This document shows positions 28,715 to 40,800 of a stretch of 64,000 nt of DNA, piece after piece. This stretch comes from Ephydatia muelleri (lineage: Eukaryota > Porifera > Demospongiae > Spongillida > Spongillidae): contig JABACO010000002.1 of assembly GCA_013339895.1 (NCBI GenBank), positions 7,596,924 through 7,660,923 on the forward strand. The letters are read 5' to 3'. Both the position numbers and the translations under genes were made by a program. How positions within the stretch are numbered: position 1 is the first letter of the stretch; every line of letters begins with the position of its first letter. Under the pieces are notes generated by a model. The model saw only the letters and a list, made by a program, of their open reading frames with translations, was not told the origin of the DNA and made no database searches.

Positions 28715-28981
28715 ATGAATCGCTATTCAAGGGATCATCTTCATCGTTTAGAGGTTACAATGCAGCAAATCATGTTAAACATTTGCCTAAGTGCTGTACA
28801 ACAACCATCTGCAACAGTGAAGGATAATTTCACTTCTTCTGAAGGGTCAAATATACAACAAATCCAAGAATTGCTTCAACACTTATCACTGTTTGCAAAG
28901 CTCCAAAAATGTGTCAAATTTCCCTGCGTTTGTGGTGAATGTGGTGTTAAACATGCACTGGTCAAAGCCACCCCTTACTAA
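28715..28981 (+). CDS. hypothetical 88-aa protein, unit copy 3
   Basis: Identical in protein to the copy at 5858. The ORF begins at an ATG 29 bases after a second ATG in another frame (28690), ends at TAA and runs directly into AATAAA. It is antisense to the surrounding UTP14 intron. The family is unknown. The C-terminal CVCGECG might bind metal, but two cysteine pairs are needed for a typical finger and only three cysteines are clustered here. Confidence 0.4.
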   Translation: MNRYSRDHLHRLEVTMQQIMLNICLSAVQQPSATVKDNFTSSEGSNIQQIQELLQHLSLFAKLQKCVKFPCVCGECGVKHALVKATPY

Positions 28982-30035
28982 TAAAAAATAGATACTCCTT
29001 CTGATTAAATCTGTTATATTGTTTTTGTGTCCTTTGTACAATTGCGTTCATTACAGGAACATGTACTGAAAATTCTTTCTGTATTCGTAAGACGATTATC
29101 ACATTTTAGAACAGTAGCAGTCAAACTTCGGCCTAACTTCGTTTCACTGTAAAAGTGTAAACTATCACCCCTACCCCACAGCGCAGGAGCAGCAGCCCTA
29201 TGAATAAATGTGGTGTACCAATAGGAAGGTCAAAACGTTTAGCGGTAATATCTGATCCTAATAATACAGTATATGTGAAGCATTAACATGAAGAGTGCAA
29301 AGTATTAAACAAATTGGAATTGTTAGTGGGAAAAGTGTCCTCACTTGACATGAAATGACCCCAATGGTAAAAACACGAGCCCTCTTTTGATGAACAATGA
29401 AAGGTTGCAGAAAAAAAAAGATCATTTTTCTAGTCTTAATTCTTGACAACTATTGACAATTGCAAGTGGAAGAATATTTAGCATGTTTCATTATTGCAAC
29501 TCTGTATGTTTCATTATTTGTACACTGTATGTGTATTGCTTAAAACATTACTCAAATAAAAAAAACATTAGCCAGGTTTATCTTAGGTATACTTTCACAG
29601 GCAATATGAGGTGTTGTGAAACAAAACACTATCTATGAAATGAATGCTATTTTTAAGACCAGCAGATATATTCATATTCTATGTATGGTGCTGTAGTGAA
29701 TGCAGCAAGTAGGCCAATCAATGGTCTTGCCGTTAGGTAAAGTTATTTAAAGTTTGCAACAGCATGGAGTAAGTACATGTATATTGATGTAGATGTAGCG
29801 GTCAAATATCAAGATCCATGCACTTTTACATGCTTTTTCATCTTCGAGGGTTTCCAAGTTATAAACCATTAAGTATTTCAGTTCATTATTTTGGACTCGA
29901 TTGGTACTGTGTTCATTTGGTTCCCCTAACATAATCAGTTTCTATGTAATATGATGCACCCGCAACCACTTTCTGCATCCATTCTTAAACAACACGTTTC
30001 TGAAGTTTTTAACCCTTTTAATCTCTTTCGTTCCG

Positions 30036-31105
30036 GGGTATACCCCGTAAATACGGGGTATACAACGTTGGGCCTGAAATGAACAAACCATACGTCCGAT
30101 TTTACCGTAGCTTACAACGAATGTGACGCTTAGGGTAATTTACTATTGTGTAAAATTTCAGCATTTAAATCTATTGCATCAAAATACTGCACTGCCTTAA
30201 ACAGGTGTGATCTTAAAGATCTTTGTGTAGTCATCACTTCAACGTTAAACAGACCCTACCAAATCAAGTTAGAGCAAAGACTTATATTTCGGTTTGACAC
30301 GCATACATTACACAATTAAATGGTGGTAATACTATTATTAATGGTTATACGCAGCAGTGAGGAAAAACCCTCATGCACTGGGTTTGGTGGTTTTGTTTTA
30401 ACTATATTCAATTGCTTTGTGGGTCTAACAGTTATTGTAGCCACCACGCGCCTAATTTGATCAACTACAAAATGGCGGCACCATCCAGTTCAGGATTTTG
30501 ACTGTGCCTCACGGAATAGGAAACAATCGGAGTAACATGACGCGCATGGCATGTGCATGAATTGCCTTCTGGGAAACGTTTATTAAAAGTACATGCAACG
30601 CGTATAACATTTAATCATGTCTTGTTGTGAGTCACACTAGTGTGAATTCATGCAGCAAGCATCAGAACTTATACTAATAAAATAGCAATGTGTCCTCCGT
30701 GTAATAAATGTTCACGTTCGTGAGGTTAAATACGAGCGCTAGCTAGTATAGTTTTGACATCGGTGGTTTCTTATAAAAGCCGCTGGACTATGAATACAAT
30801 TCTTGTACTGATAAAGTTAGCGAAAATGTTCGCCACGTTCGTGAGGTTAAATACGAGCGCTAGCTAGTATAGTTTTGACATCGGTGGTTTCTTATAAAAG
30901 CCGCTGGACTATGAATACAATTCTTGTACCGATAAAGTTAGCGAAAATGTTCGCAACGCTACATGTCGTAGGAAAGTATTTACACTACAGTATTGTGTAC
31001 CCTTGTTATTCAACCATCCCTTCATATGTTTGTAGCAGCTGCAGAATATTTGCGATGTCCTAGACCTTAATAAATCGAAAACAAATTAACGGGGTATACC
31101 ACGTA
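30036..31105. other. possible transposon bounded by GGTATACCCCGT inverted ends
   Basis: GGGTATACCCCGTAAAT near 30037 and, in inverse orientation near 31090, the complement of a TGGTATACCCCGTTAAT-like end. The left end itself repeats the motif as a palindrome (CGGGGTATACCCCG). The interval also occurs in copies 1 and 2. It contains the 121-base repeats but no transposase. No clear target-site duplication was found, so this remains tentative. Confidence 0.3.
30713..30955. repeat. 121-base direct repeat x2 with TATA boxes (copy 3)
   Basis: Units start at 30713 and 30834. TATAAAAG lies at 30772-30779 and 30893-30900. Downstream of each box an ATG opens a short reading frame (MNTILVLIKLAKMFAT), 25 codons from the first unit and about 50 from the second. 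It could be a duplicated core promoter. No coding homology was recognised. Confidence 0.7.
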
Positions 31106-31884
31106 CGGAACTAGCACCATTAACATGGTTTGAGGCAACATGTGGTCAACAAATAGTGAAGATTACAATGTTTCGCTTACCTCCCCCCCCCCCTCCCCCT
31201 AACCCCAGTTTATACAAGATGGGTACTTCCACTAAAAACACTTATGAGATAAAGACTGCAGTATTGAAAAGCAAAAGGCCTTGAGCCCTAACTGAGGAAG
31301 CCATCTTTGTCGCATACCACTCAATGCAAGCCGAAAATGCAAAGGAACAATTGAGTAATCTGAGGCAGCAACTCGCTCGTTCCTTGCATGCTTTTCTTGC
31401 ATAGGTGTACATAAACAAGGAGAACTTAGATAAATGCTGTTGTTTAGGATGTCACATTGCACATGAACCTCCTGCTGATGGTACATCCATTCAGAACATT
31501 ACAATAGACAAGCTCAATTGTTTTGGTTTGAATAACCAAGTAATTCAGTGTTTCTGCCCGGATTAATTTACTTGCAAAATTGAAACTCTAGAGAGTGATA
31601 AAACTTTATTTCAATAAATATCGCAGATGAAAAATTGGCTCTCTATTAGTGTATGGACCTTGATAATTTGACTATCACATCGCAATATACTTCCTCAATG
31701 CTGGCAAAGACTATAGTGATACCTGTGCAACACATCTTCCTACCTAACTCAAATCAAATGCACACGTGAATATACACGTCCAGTACAACAACCTCATACA
31801 TGTATAAATGACACAATGGTACTACAAAATGATCAACTTGAATTGTTGGTATAATTTAATGATTCTATAATAGGGGGGTGGTAC

Positions 31885-34800
31885 CTTTCACTGAATTCTA
31901 CTGCAGCTTTCTGTTTTAATGCATGCCGTCTTTGATGGTGCTCACTTAATGCCAGCTGAGTCTGTAAATGAGACATATAATAAAAAGGACAAGAATCTTA
32001 TGACATAATTTTATGCCACACCCATTTTAAATGACAACTACAAGTACAGTGTATTACTTGTAAATTATTATACAATCCACTGTAGACAGCAGAGTCTCTT
32101 GCAGCCATAGTCTGTGGATGCAAAACCAAGCCACTCAAAAGTGTTCAAAGGTAAATGGTTAAAAGAAGCCATGTCCCATTATGAATAAAGAACAAGAAGC
32201 AAACACAGCAGTGGATCAAAGAAGTGCAAGAAATATGGAAAAGCATTGCATTCTCATGTGATTCGTATCGGAGCCATATAGCTAACAAAATCTGAGAATA
32301 CCCAGTGTAGTTTCCAGCTATTTCGGATTGTAAGATATTATGACTTGCTTATGACACCAACCGTGCTCAACATTTCTTCTGCATTAATTCTCCACCCATT
32401 TCGACTAACACTGTCAAATACACATTTATCTTTACCAGCCTAAAACAGAAATAGCAGCCCTATCCATTTCAAGGCCATGCTACGTGTATAAAGCGCACAA
32501 CAGATGAAACTATTCTAACCACTAGAGAGAAAATCTGAGTAGCATACACATGTTATAGGTATAGTATGTAAATTATAACTAACAGGATATCAAACTACAT
32601 GCACTTACACCAGGATCTCTGTGTCCTCTTGCCAGCTGTTTCTTTGCCCATTTTCCCATTGTGCCATGTTTCAATGTCATACGCTCCTGAAAGTCAAAAA
32701 AATTATACAAATTTATATTTAAACAATTCTTACCTTGACTCTTATTCTATCAGCTTTTTCAACATCTTCTGGCATGCTGGACTCTGAGTTCTTTTGAGAC
32801 TCTAACTCTTTTCGCTTTCTTTGCATACGATGATACCTAGAATTGGGCAGCCGGATTATAGAAGCTCCAACACTGCTTGCTGGTTTTTAGCAAACACATG
32901 CTCTCAAGGACATATCACGACAACCTGCTAAAATCAGGACCCACAAGTGTGGGTCCTATGTAGAGTTGGCTCAGTGGGCGTGGTTTTCGAGAAAGTGGTT
33001 TAAAACACTAATAAAGCAGGCCATCAATCAAATACGCAACACATATGTACTGTGCATACAACATGCAATATGTTTAACAGTGCCGTTATCGTGGTGCGAC
33101 AGGTCGGCACTTCAATAAATATTTGCTTTTCGCTTCATCACATGTAACTAGCATTACAAACATTGTGCAAAGCATCAAATGATACTATTTGACTTCCAGA
33201 GGTGCCAGCCATTTCATAAAATAAAATGTAAAAACATTAGTCGGGGAGGATATAAATCGGAAATGGATGAGTGGGTGTAACTTTATTGATGTAGAATAAA
33301 TTCTTTTCACTTACTATGCACTTACGTAGTGAAAGAATTCAGGTAAAACATTATTTCCAGTTGGAAAATCGATCCTCATCCAGGTGCCAAATTATGGGCT
33401 ATTCCAGTAAACAATCGCACACCCCTACTGATGACACATGTTTATGTCCTAAGGGGGATGTAAGTCCCCTGAGTAGGGATTTGTCTGTCCTGGGGGTGTA
33501 CAAATATATATAAATCCGTGTGTGGAGTCCAGGAAGGAACAATTAATCATGGGGGGGGGGGGAAGAGAAGCTATATCATGTCCTGGGGGGAGGGAAGGGG
33601 GGTGATTACTGATTAATGGGATACACTGGTGTCCCAGGGGGTGAATAAATCACATCCTGTAGAGTCCAGGGGGAGTTATAAATCATGTCCTGGGGGGAGG
33701 AGTACATCATGTCCTGGGGGTAATGCACTGAAATATTCTGCTGTCCTGGGGGATGAGGTGTAATGTGATGTGTGACTAGTTGTTTAATATATGTGCTTTG
33801 GGAGAGTGTATAAATATACTGTACCTGTCCACGGGGGTTCCTTCATAATTGATGTTGCAGTATGGTGTACAATTATTAACTTGAATAGCCCATTAACGGT
33901 TGCCTAGGCTCCATATATCATGTGCCTGTGCAATTACAACTTCAGAAAATAGACTTTCGGCAGGTGGTTGTCATTGTATAATGCTTAGTGTTAATGGTAG
34001 GGTACCAGGTATGACTCAAGAAGACCCCGAATCCAAGCGTGCTAACGAGCCAAAGCATTACCATGAAGACTTAGACTCTTTAGAAGCAGGCTACTGAGCA
34101 AAAGAATAAAAATGTTGTTAGAACTGAACCAACACCTATCAATACTATCCCTGGGGGGGGAGGGGGAAGGAATTAAAAATACATCTCTGTCGAGAAAGCG
34201 ATTTGTTGGATGTAGGATTGGTGGTGCAAAAAGCAAGCAAACAAGGTACAGTACTGTTACAGTGGGGTTTGACAGGATCCTACAACTAAACAGCCCTACA
34301 TTTGCAAAAAAAGATGCATAATTGCAAAATGTAGGACTGTTGGTGTAGGATCCTATCAAACCCCACGGTACCTTGTTTCCTTGCTTATTGCTTACATCCT
34401 ACAGATCACTTTCTCAATACAGAAGTTTAATTTTATTTCAAGTGACAGACACATGTATAATGTGTATTGTCATACCAATCATGCCACATTGCTGCCATTG
34501 TTTTGGATACGTATGCATTTACATTTACTATCCTCCATCAACATTATGCACGATTCAATAGCATTGACAAAGTACGTGTAATACTGTAAATGTACCGTTG
34601 TCCTGTATGACCATGTAGATGACATCAGTAGCACTCTGATTTAACTAAAATACAGGGTTCTAGCAATGCATTTCACCGCTAAAGAAATGTTCCCTTAAAC
34701 ATGAATGGGCTCATGCCGCTACAAGTACACGCATACAGTGTATGTAGCTGATTGACTCACTTTTTACTCTTAATTTTCTTTGTTCTCTTACACTTTTGCT

Positions 34801-37800
34801 CATGGAACAGCATTAATGCCCTCATTTTTTGCAATTCCCTTCTCCTTTCTTTGGCCTATATGATTGATAAATGTAATTATAATTACCAAATGACAAATCA
34901 TTTACATGACAATTATGAAAATTACATACATGTACGAAGTACGATACATGATAATATTATGACTTGCTATGAGGAAAAGTTGAAGGTACATGTATGTGAC
35001 AGTTAAGAGTATTTATTAATATACTACATTAATATATTTATATTGCACAATGGCAAATTAAACAAAACACAGCAAGAAATTGCCAACTAATGTTTATGTC
35101 TGTCGAATCATAAATTATACATGCAATCTAGATTGACAAATTCACATATAACTGTGGCTTAAGCTTCAGTAACAATACATTTCAATGATGAAAAAAGCAT
35201 CCACCGCATCTACAGCCGGATCTTCTGGCAGTGATCCAGCGATTGCCAAGTTCCTGCATGACATGCGCCAGATGCAAGAGGAACTGCGAGTGGTGCACCA
35301 AGGGGAGGAGGAGACAACACAGCGGCTGTCGCTGCAGGCCCACAGTGACAACTTCACTTTCAAGAGAAAGGCTAAGAGTGCCAATACAAGGCAAACATCC
35401 AAGTGGGTGGCTGTGGTTTCAGTTTCAAGCTGCCTGAATTGCGTGGAGGTGGTCAATGCGGGGGGGGGGGGGGGGGGGGGGGGGAAGGGAGGGAGAGAGA
35501 GCAGCTTGAACACGCCAGGAAAGCGATCGCAGAAGACCTGTATGGCCTTCCTCACACACAGGTAGAAATTGATTAAGCTGTCCGATCGTTCGAAAGTAGG
35601 GTGGGCAGCTGTTGAGGAATACAACGCTGATGTCCTGGACGATAATTCCGACAACAAGTAGAGGATAGAGAAGGCCGAGAAGGCGGCAGAGAGAAAGGTG
35701 GCGAAGGTTGAGGAGGGGAAGAGGAGGGAATGAGGCGCTAGGAAGGATGTGGCAAGGCCCAGCAGCGAGCCGGCGCTGGAGCCCAAGATCCCCTTCGTGG
35801 GGCCCAACAACAGGAGCAGTTGAGTGCCCAGACCCAGGTTCCCAGTGGGTTCTTGTTTTAGGTGTGATGACCTGGGCCATTTCCAGAGGGAATGCCCACA
35901 GTGGGGCCAGGTTAGAGTATCCTTTGATTAACAAGGTTGAGCATGTGGTCATTGAGAGCATGGAGTGTGGAATGTATCACCTAATTTGGGGGAGGATGGT
36001 GATGAGTGTGTGTCCACCTGGCAGTGACAGGTTTATCTCCAACAGTTGGGAAACCCAGGAGGGGGATGCAGGGACTGGTTCTGTTAGGGGATGTTTGGGA
36101 GCAGGTGCTGTGTGCACCACCATGGGTTTTGGAAACACTTATGAATGGGTATGTTCTTCCCTTCTACACTGACCCAACTCCCTATGTACCACCTAATCAG
36201 AATTCTGCTCAGATAGAAGTAGAATTTGTGACAAATGCAGTAGCAGAATTGCTAAAGGGTGGGTACATTGAGGAGGTAAAGGAGCTCCCTGTTGTATGCA
36301 CCCATTATCTGTGGTCACCAATGGAATGGCAAAAAACACGGCTTGTAGTGAATCTGAGGCAAGTTAATCGGATCTCTTTTGAAACAAAAATTCAAGTATG
36401 AAGACTTGCGTGTGGCAATGATTATGTTCAAACAAGGCAAGTGTGTTTTCATTTGATTTGAAGTCTGGTTATCATCATGTTGATGTTGCAAAGTGTCATC
36501 GTAGGTACTTGGGTTTTGAATGGGGTGGAAGTTTTTACACATTTGTTGTTTTGCCATTTGGTTTGTCTTCAGCACCTTATGTCTTCACAAAGATAGTGTG
36601 TCCTTCAGTTCATTTATGGAGAAGTAACGGCAAATGTGTACCTCGATGGTAGCATTGTAGCAGTGCCAGATGAGATGGGTGCAGTTACAGCCAGTGGTTG
36701 GGTGAGGGACACACTAGCTAAGGCAGCGTGGGTATGTAATGAAGCTAAGTCTACCTGGTTACCCACCTACAGGTTGCCATGGTTGGGGGTGTATCTTGGA
36801 GCCTGATAGGAAGGATTGAGGTCTTGTGGGAAAGTTGCAAGCAGCCACGGACCAACCAATACTCAGGGCCAGGTTTATTGTTAGCTTGGTTGGTAGGATT
36901 ATAGCAATGAGTCTGGCACCAGGCACTGTTGCTAGATTCATGAGAGGCTTTGTATGCATTGCCATTAACTAGACAGGCATGGTGCGATATGCTACCCTTA
37001 ATATCTGAGAGTAGGGAAGAGAGTTTGGACTGAGTCAATTGAGGAGTACAATGCACAGCCTATATGGCATGGTCCATCTGCTGTGCATTATACTCCTCAA
37101 TTGACAGATGTGTGTACTCAGATGCTAGTGATGTGGGCTATGGAGGTTATATAGTGCAACGCGGCATGCATGCTGCCAGTCTCCAGATGAAGCAAAGCAG
37201 AGCTCTACCTGGAGAGAGCCAGTAGCTGTGGGGAGGGCGCTAGAATCATTTGCAGGCAGATTGAGTAAAACAGAAAACCCCACCTGCAGGTTGAGGCCTT
37301 AAAAGTATCAAAATTTGTACTAGGTACAATAACCAGCTTGAGCCAGAGTGGGTGCCCAGGGAGATGAATCAGCTTGCTGACTATTTTAGTCGTGTTGTAG
37401 ACTTCGATGACTGGTACATTGAACCCCCAATGTATTTGCAATGGTGGGGGTCCACACACCATAGATCGATTTGCAGCTTCAAGTGGAGCGATTGAACTCA
37501 CATTAATTATGCATGTCCAGGTACAGAGGCAGTGGACACGTTCACAGTAAACTGGTCTGGGGAGAACAACTGGTGTTGTCCATCACCTAAGATCAGGCAT
37601 GCCAGAGTGTAGTAAAGACTAGTCGTCCCATGCTGCACCATTTTGGCCCTTGTTGTGCCCTAAGGGTGAGGAGTGGGCTCCATTTGTAGTAGACTATGGG
37701 ATGCTACCATTGTCAGAAGGGCCCAGTAAAATGAGTTCCGGGCTGTTTGGAGGAAAATTTCCCAACACTGCAGGTCGATTTCTGCTTGTGTGTCTCGACT

Positions 37801-40800
37801 ATTGTTGTTAGCCTTTTGGCTGTGGGGTCAATCATGGAGTATCGATTGTTGTGTTAGCCTTTTGGCTGCAGGTCGATCATGTGACGGCCGATATGTTGAA
37901 GGCCATGGTGGAGGCTGCTGGGCCAGAGCCACCTTTGCCCGAAGTCAGATTGCTGGCTGTTTGGTGGCGTTTGCCGATTTTTTGCGTTGCAATGAGCTAA
38001 TAAAGCTCAAATGTTCTGATATCATCATCATCAACGCTGAAGGCATGGTGATCAATGTGCAATACCGGGAGAATGCATCCTTAGTCATTGCACGCACTGG
38101 GTCAGTAACATGCCCTGTGAGCATGATGGAAAGATATTTTCATATGGGGAAGTTAGATCGTAGATCCCATGGAATGCTGTTTCGGGCAATAGTATGGACA
38201 AAGGAAGGAGAGAGTTTGCGTAAAGCTGGTGGCCTCAGTTACTCTAGGCTAAGGGAGCTATTGCTGGATAAGATAGCAAAGTTTGGGTTTTGATCCCGCA
38301 TTGTTTGGTATGCATAGCCTTCATGCAAGGGGAGCCACAGCGGCAGCCAATGCTGGGGTGCAGGATAAGGCTATTTAAGCGGCATGGTCGCCAAAGATGG
38401 GTATGTGAAGGATTCAGCTCAGAGACGGTTGGAGGTCTCAAAAAGCCTAGGCATACTTTGTACATCTATGTGGTTTTGTGTTTGTTTGTTGCAGGCATGC
38501 ACAATGACACTAAACCTATTTGGTATTAGTTGAGAGGTAGTGCTGTACTGAGGGCAGGAGGAGGGAGATATACATTCTGTCCATTAATCAACAAGTGCGG
38601 GGCGTTAGGTAAACATAACGTTTTTTGAGCCAATCCCATGCCCGACAGGTTTGTATTGACTTTGTCAAACATACTTTCCCGATGTGTTTAGACATGTAAC
38701 ATTAACCGCCCCAAAAAATCAGTGTCAATCGAACATTGTTAGGTAAACCTAATAGAGTGTGTTAGGTAAACCCAACGAGAACGTTAGGTAACTCTTGGCA
38801 CTTGTAGATTAAATAGAGTGAATTAGACAGAAACTATGCTCCTGCTAGGTGATTGGTTGTACAGCACGAGAGAGCCACGTGAGGCCAAGGTTTTAAATAA
38901 GTTTGTGCGAAAGTTTAGTGCAGTCTACGTGTCGTGCTGCACTTTTGTGTGTTGTGCACTGTGGAGTTATTTTTATCCAACAGAGGGTTCACAGATGGAT
39001 CCTTGACTAAATAGCAGCAGATCATTAGATGAACGGCTGAACTTGTGTTACGGTGGTTAGGTACAGTAGTTATGGAGGGTGCCATCGGTTATTCCTGATT
39101 GCATTTTATTTCCCCCCCAAAATGGGGTTTTACTTGTATATCAGGTTTTTCCCTGAGGGTGTGTGGGGTCCACCCTCTAATTATATGTGTTTGTGTGGCT
39201 GGCTCCTTGCTCAGTGTGGTTGAATTGCGATTCAGTTGTTGCAATTTTCGTGTATGTGGTTGTGTGTTTGTTGCAGGCATGAACAATGACACTAAACTAA
39301 TTTGGTGTTGGTTGATTGCTAATGCTGTATTGGGGGCAGAATGAGGGAGATATAATGACTTGGACAACAGTTTGCTTACTAGATGGATGTGCAAAGGCTA
39401 TGGAAGAGGACATTTTGGCTGTATTTGGAATCCCTAACAAGAATGTCAGAAGGAAGCTGAGACCTTTGGTCCACAGATGATGGCCTGTTCACAGCCCCCA
39501 TGATCATTTCCTACCACGCAACAACTTTGAAGTTCTACAACGATGTTACACATTCTGTCCTCTGCATGAAGCAAAAAGCAGTGATAAGTGTGCACCAGTA
39601 CACTGTTTGATCAACGATTTCAATGAGTGCAGACCATTTACCCAGGATGGCTGCTATGCATTGATCAGTGAAAGTGTTTGTAAAAATGAATTTTGATTTT
39701 CTGTCTTTTGTCTGTAGAGTTTAGTTATCTTTGACATCTATATATTCATTTCAAATACTTCTCAAATTAGCAAATTAAGGAGAAGCATATTGTCTTTTAA
39801 ACACAAAAAAAACACTACTCTGATTTAAACTGATTACACCGTACTCTTGCAAAGATATATAATTTTTAAATCTAATTAAATTATTGAGTTAAACTTTTTT
39901 TGTTGTTTTATTACTGTCCCACTTTTATCTAATTCAAAATGTCATCATTCAGCAATTCCAGCACAACATTTGCCACCACCCCTTCATATTTCTTTCAACT
40001 GCACACATTTTTAGATCCCATGGTAACTATGTTGCATGCACAATTTCACTTTCAGAATCACTTTGGTTCATGAATAATAATGTCAATGTTGTGGATTTTG
40101 CGAATTTGAGTTGGATAGTGTATCTTTACAAAGCTGATAGTGATGGTAATGCTGCTTAAAGCAATTTACATGGAGAATAATTGCAATGTTTAAGTTGTTA
40201 ATTAATTTGTATTAACTGAACAGCCTTGCTGGTTAAAGTAGAGGTGTCACACAACATCTCAAAAAGTGGTATTTTGATTTATTTATTTTTTGGCATCATA
40301 ATAGATTATGTTATGATACACCTACATACTTAATCATTTTGGGCTTTTGCATTATACGTGGAGGTACATGTATATTTGTCTTTAAAAAGTCTTGCTTCTT
40401 TGAAGTACCGCTTGATCACAAAAGTTTACACAGGTACATGTAGCTGAACACGGATAGCAATCAGATGCTACATTTAATGTAGATGGAGGCAGCACATGCA
40501 GACCTGATGCATGTACATGTACATGGAGTTAAAACAACTTGCTCTCATTGCTCATAAATGGACTAGTGATCAAGTGCGCGCACGTGCATGCAGATGGCAA
40601 CACAGACGTTAACGCTAACAGAACTAAACGAAAGTACATGTAGAACATGTGGGTAGTTTAAATTACACACGCAACAATATATATGTCGATGTATACCTCT
40701 TCCACACTCATTCGCAGCAATGCCTTCTTCTCGGCATCAGTGAGCTCTTCACCAGCTTTTTCCACATTGCTGCTGCCTGCAAGAACATCTGCAATTTCTT

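Larger units (their letters stand above)
20224..31668. repeat. tandem 11.45-kb unit, copy 3
   Basis: The third copy of the unit, about 11445 bases. The left junction is the copy 2/copy 3 fusion into satellite at 20223/20224. On the right, identity to copy 2 stops after GACCTTGATAATT, where unique DNA (TGACTATCACATCG) begins. This marks the edge of the amplified segment inside the UTP14 intron between the exon at 31885 and the last three exons. Confidence 0.93.
35150..39365 (+). mobile_element. DIRS-like tyrosine-recombinase retrotransposon, decayed
   Basis: Order of remnants on the plus strand: Gag-like region with CCHC knuckle, reverse transcriptase, RNase H, then tyrosine recombinase, which is the DIRS-group order. 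The element is antisense to UTP14 inside intron 34856-40696. Stops and frameshifts break every domain. The left limit is approximate. On the right, a direct repeat at about 38484-38580 and 39257-39355 may be part of the terminal or split-repeat structure of the group. I could not define the exact ends. Confidence 0.8.

Noticed and set aside
32340..32440. Possible extra UTP14 exon (reads GKDKCVFDSVSRNGWRINAE on the minus strand)
   Set aside because: Neighbouring exons join in phase without it, the family has no such segment, and it runs to a stop. An alternative terminal exon cannot be excluded.
34042..34359. 105-codon minus-strand ORF and the opposite plus-strand ORF at 34112
   Set aside because: Both cross the foldback hairpin, so each is the mirror of the other. 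There is no homology.
35166..35961. Long minus-strand ORFs of 178 and 214 codons
   Set aside because: Shadows of the DIRS Gag-like region. They cross the 25-base G run as poly-proline, and composition follows the plus-strand coding bias.
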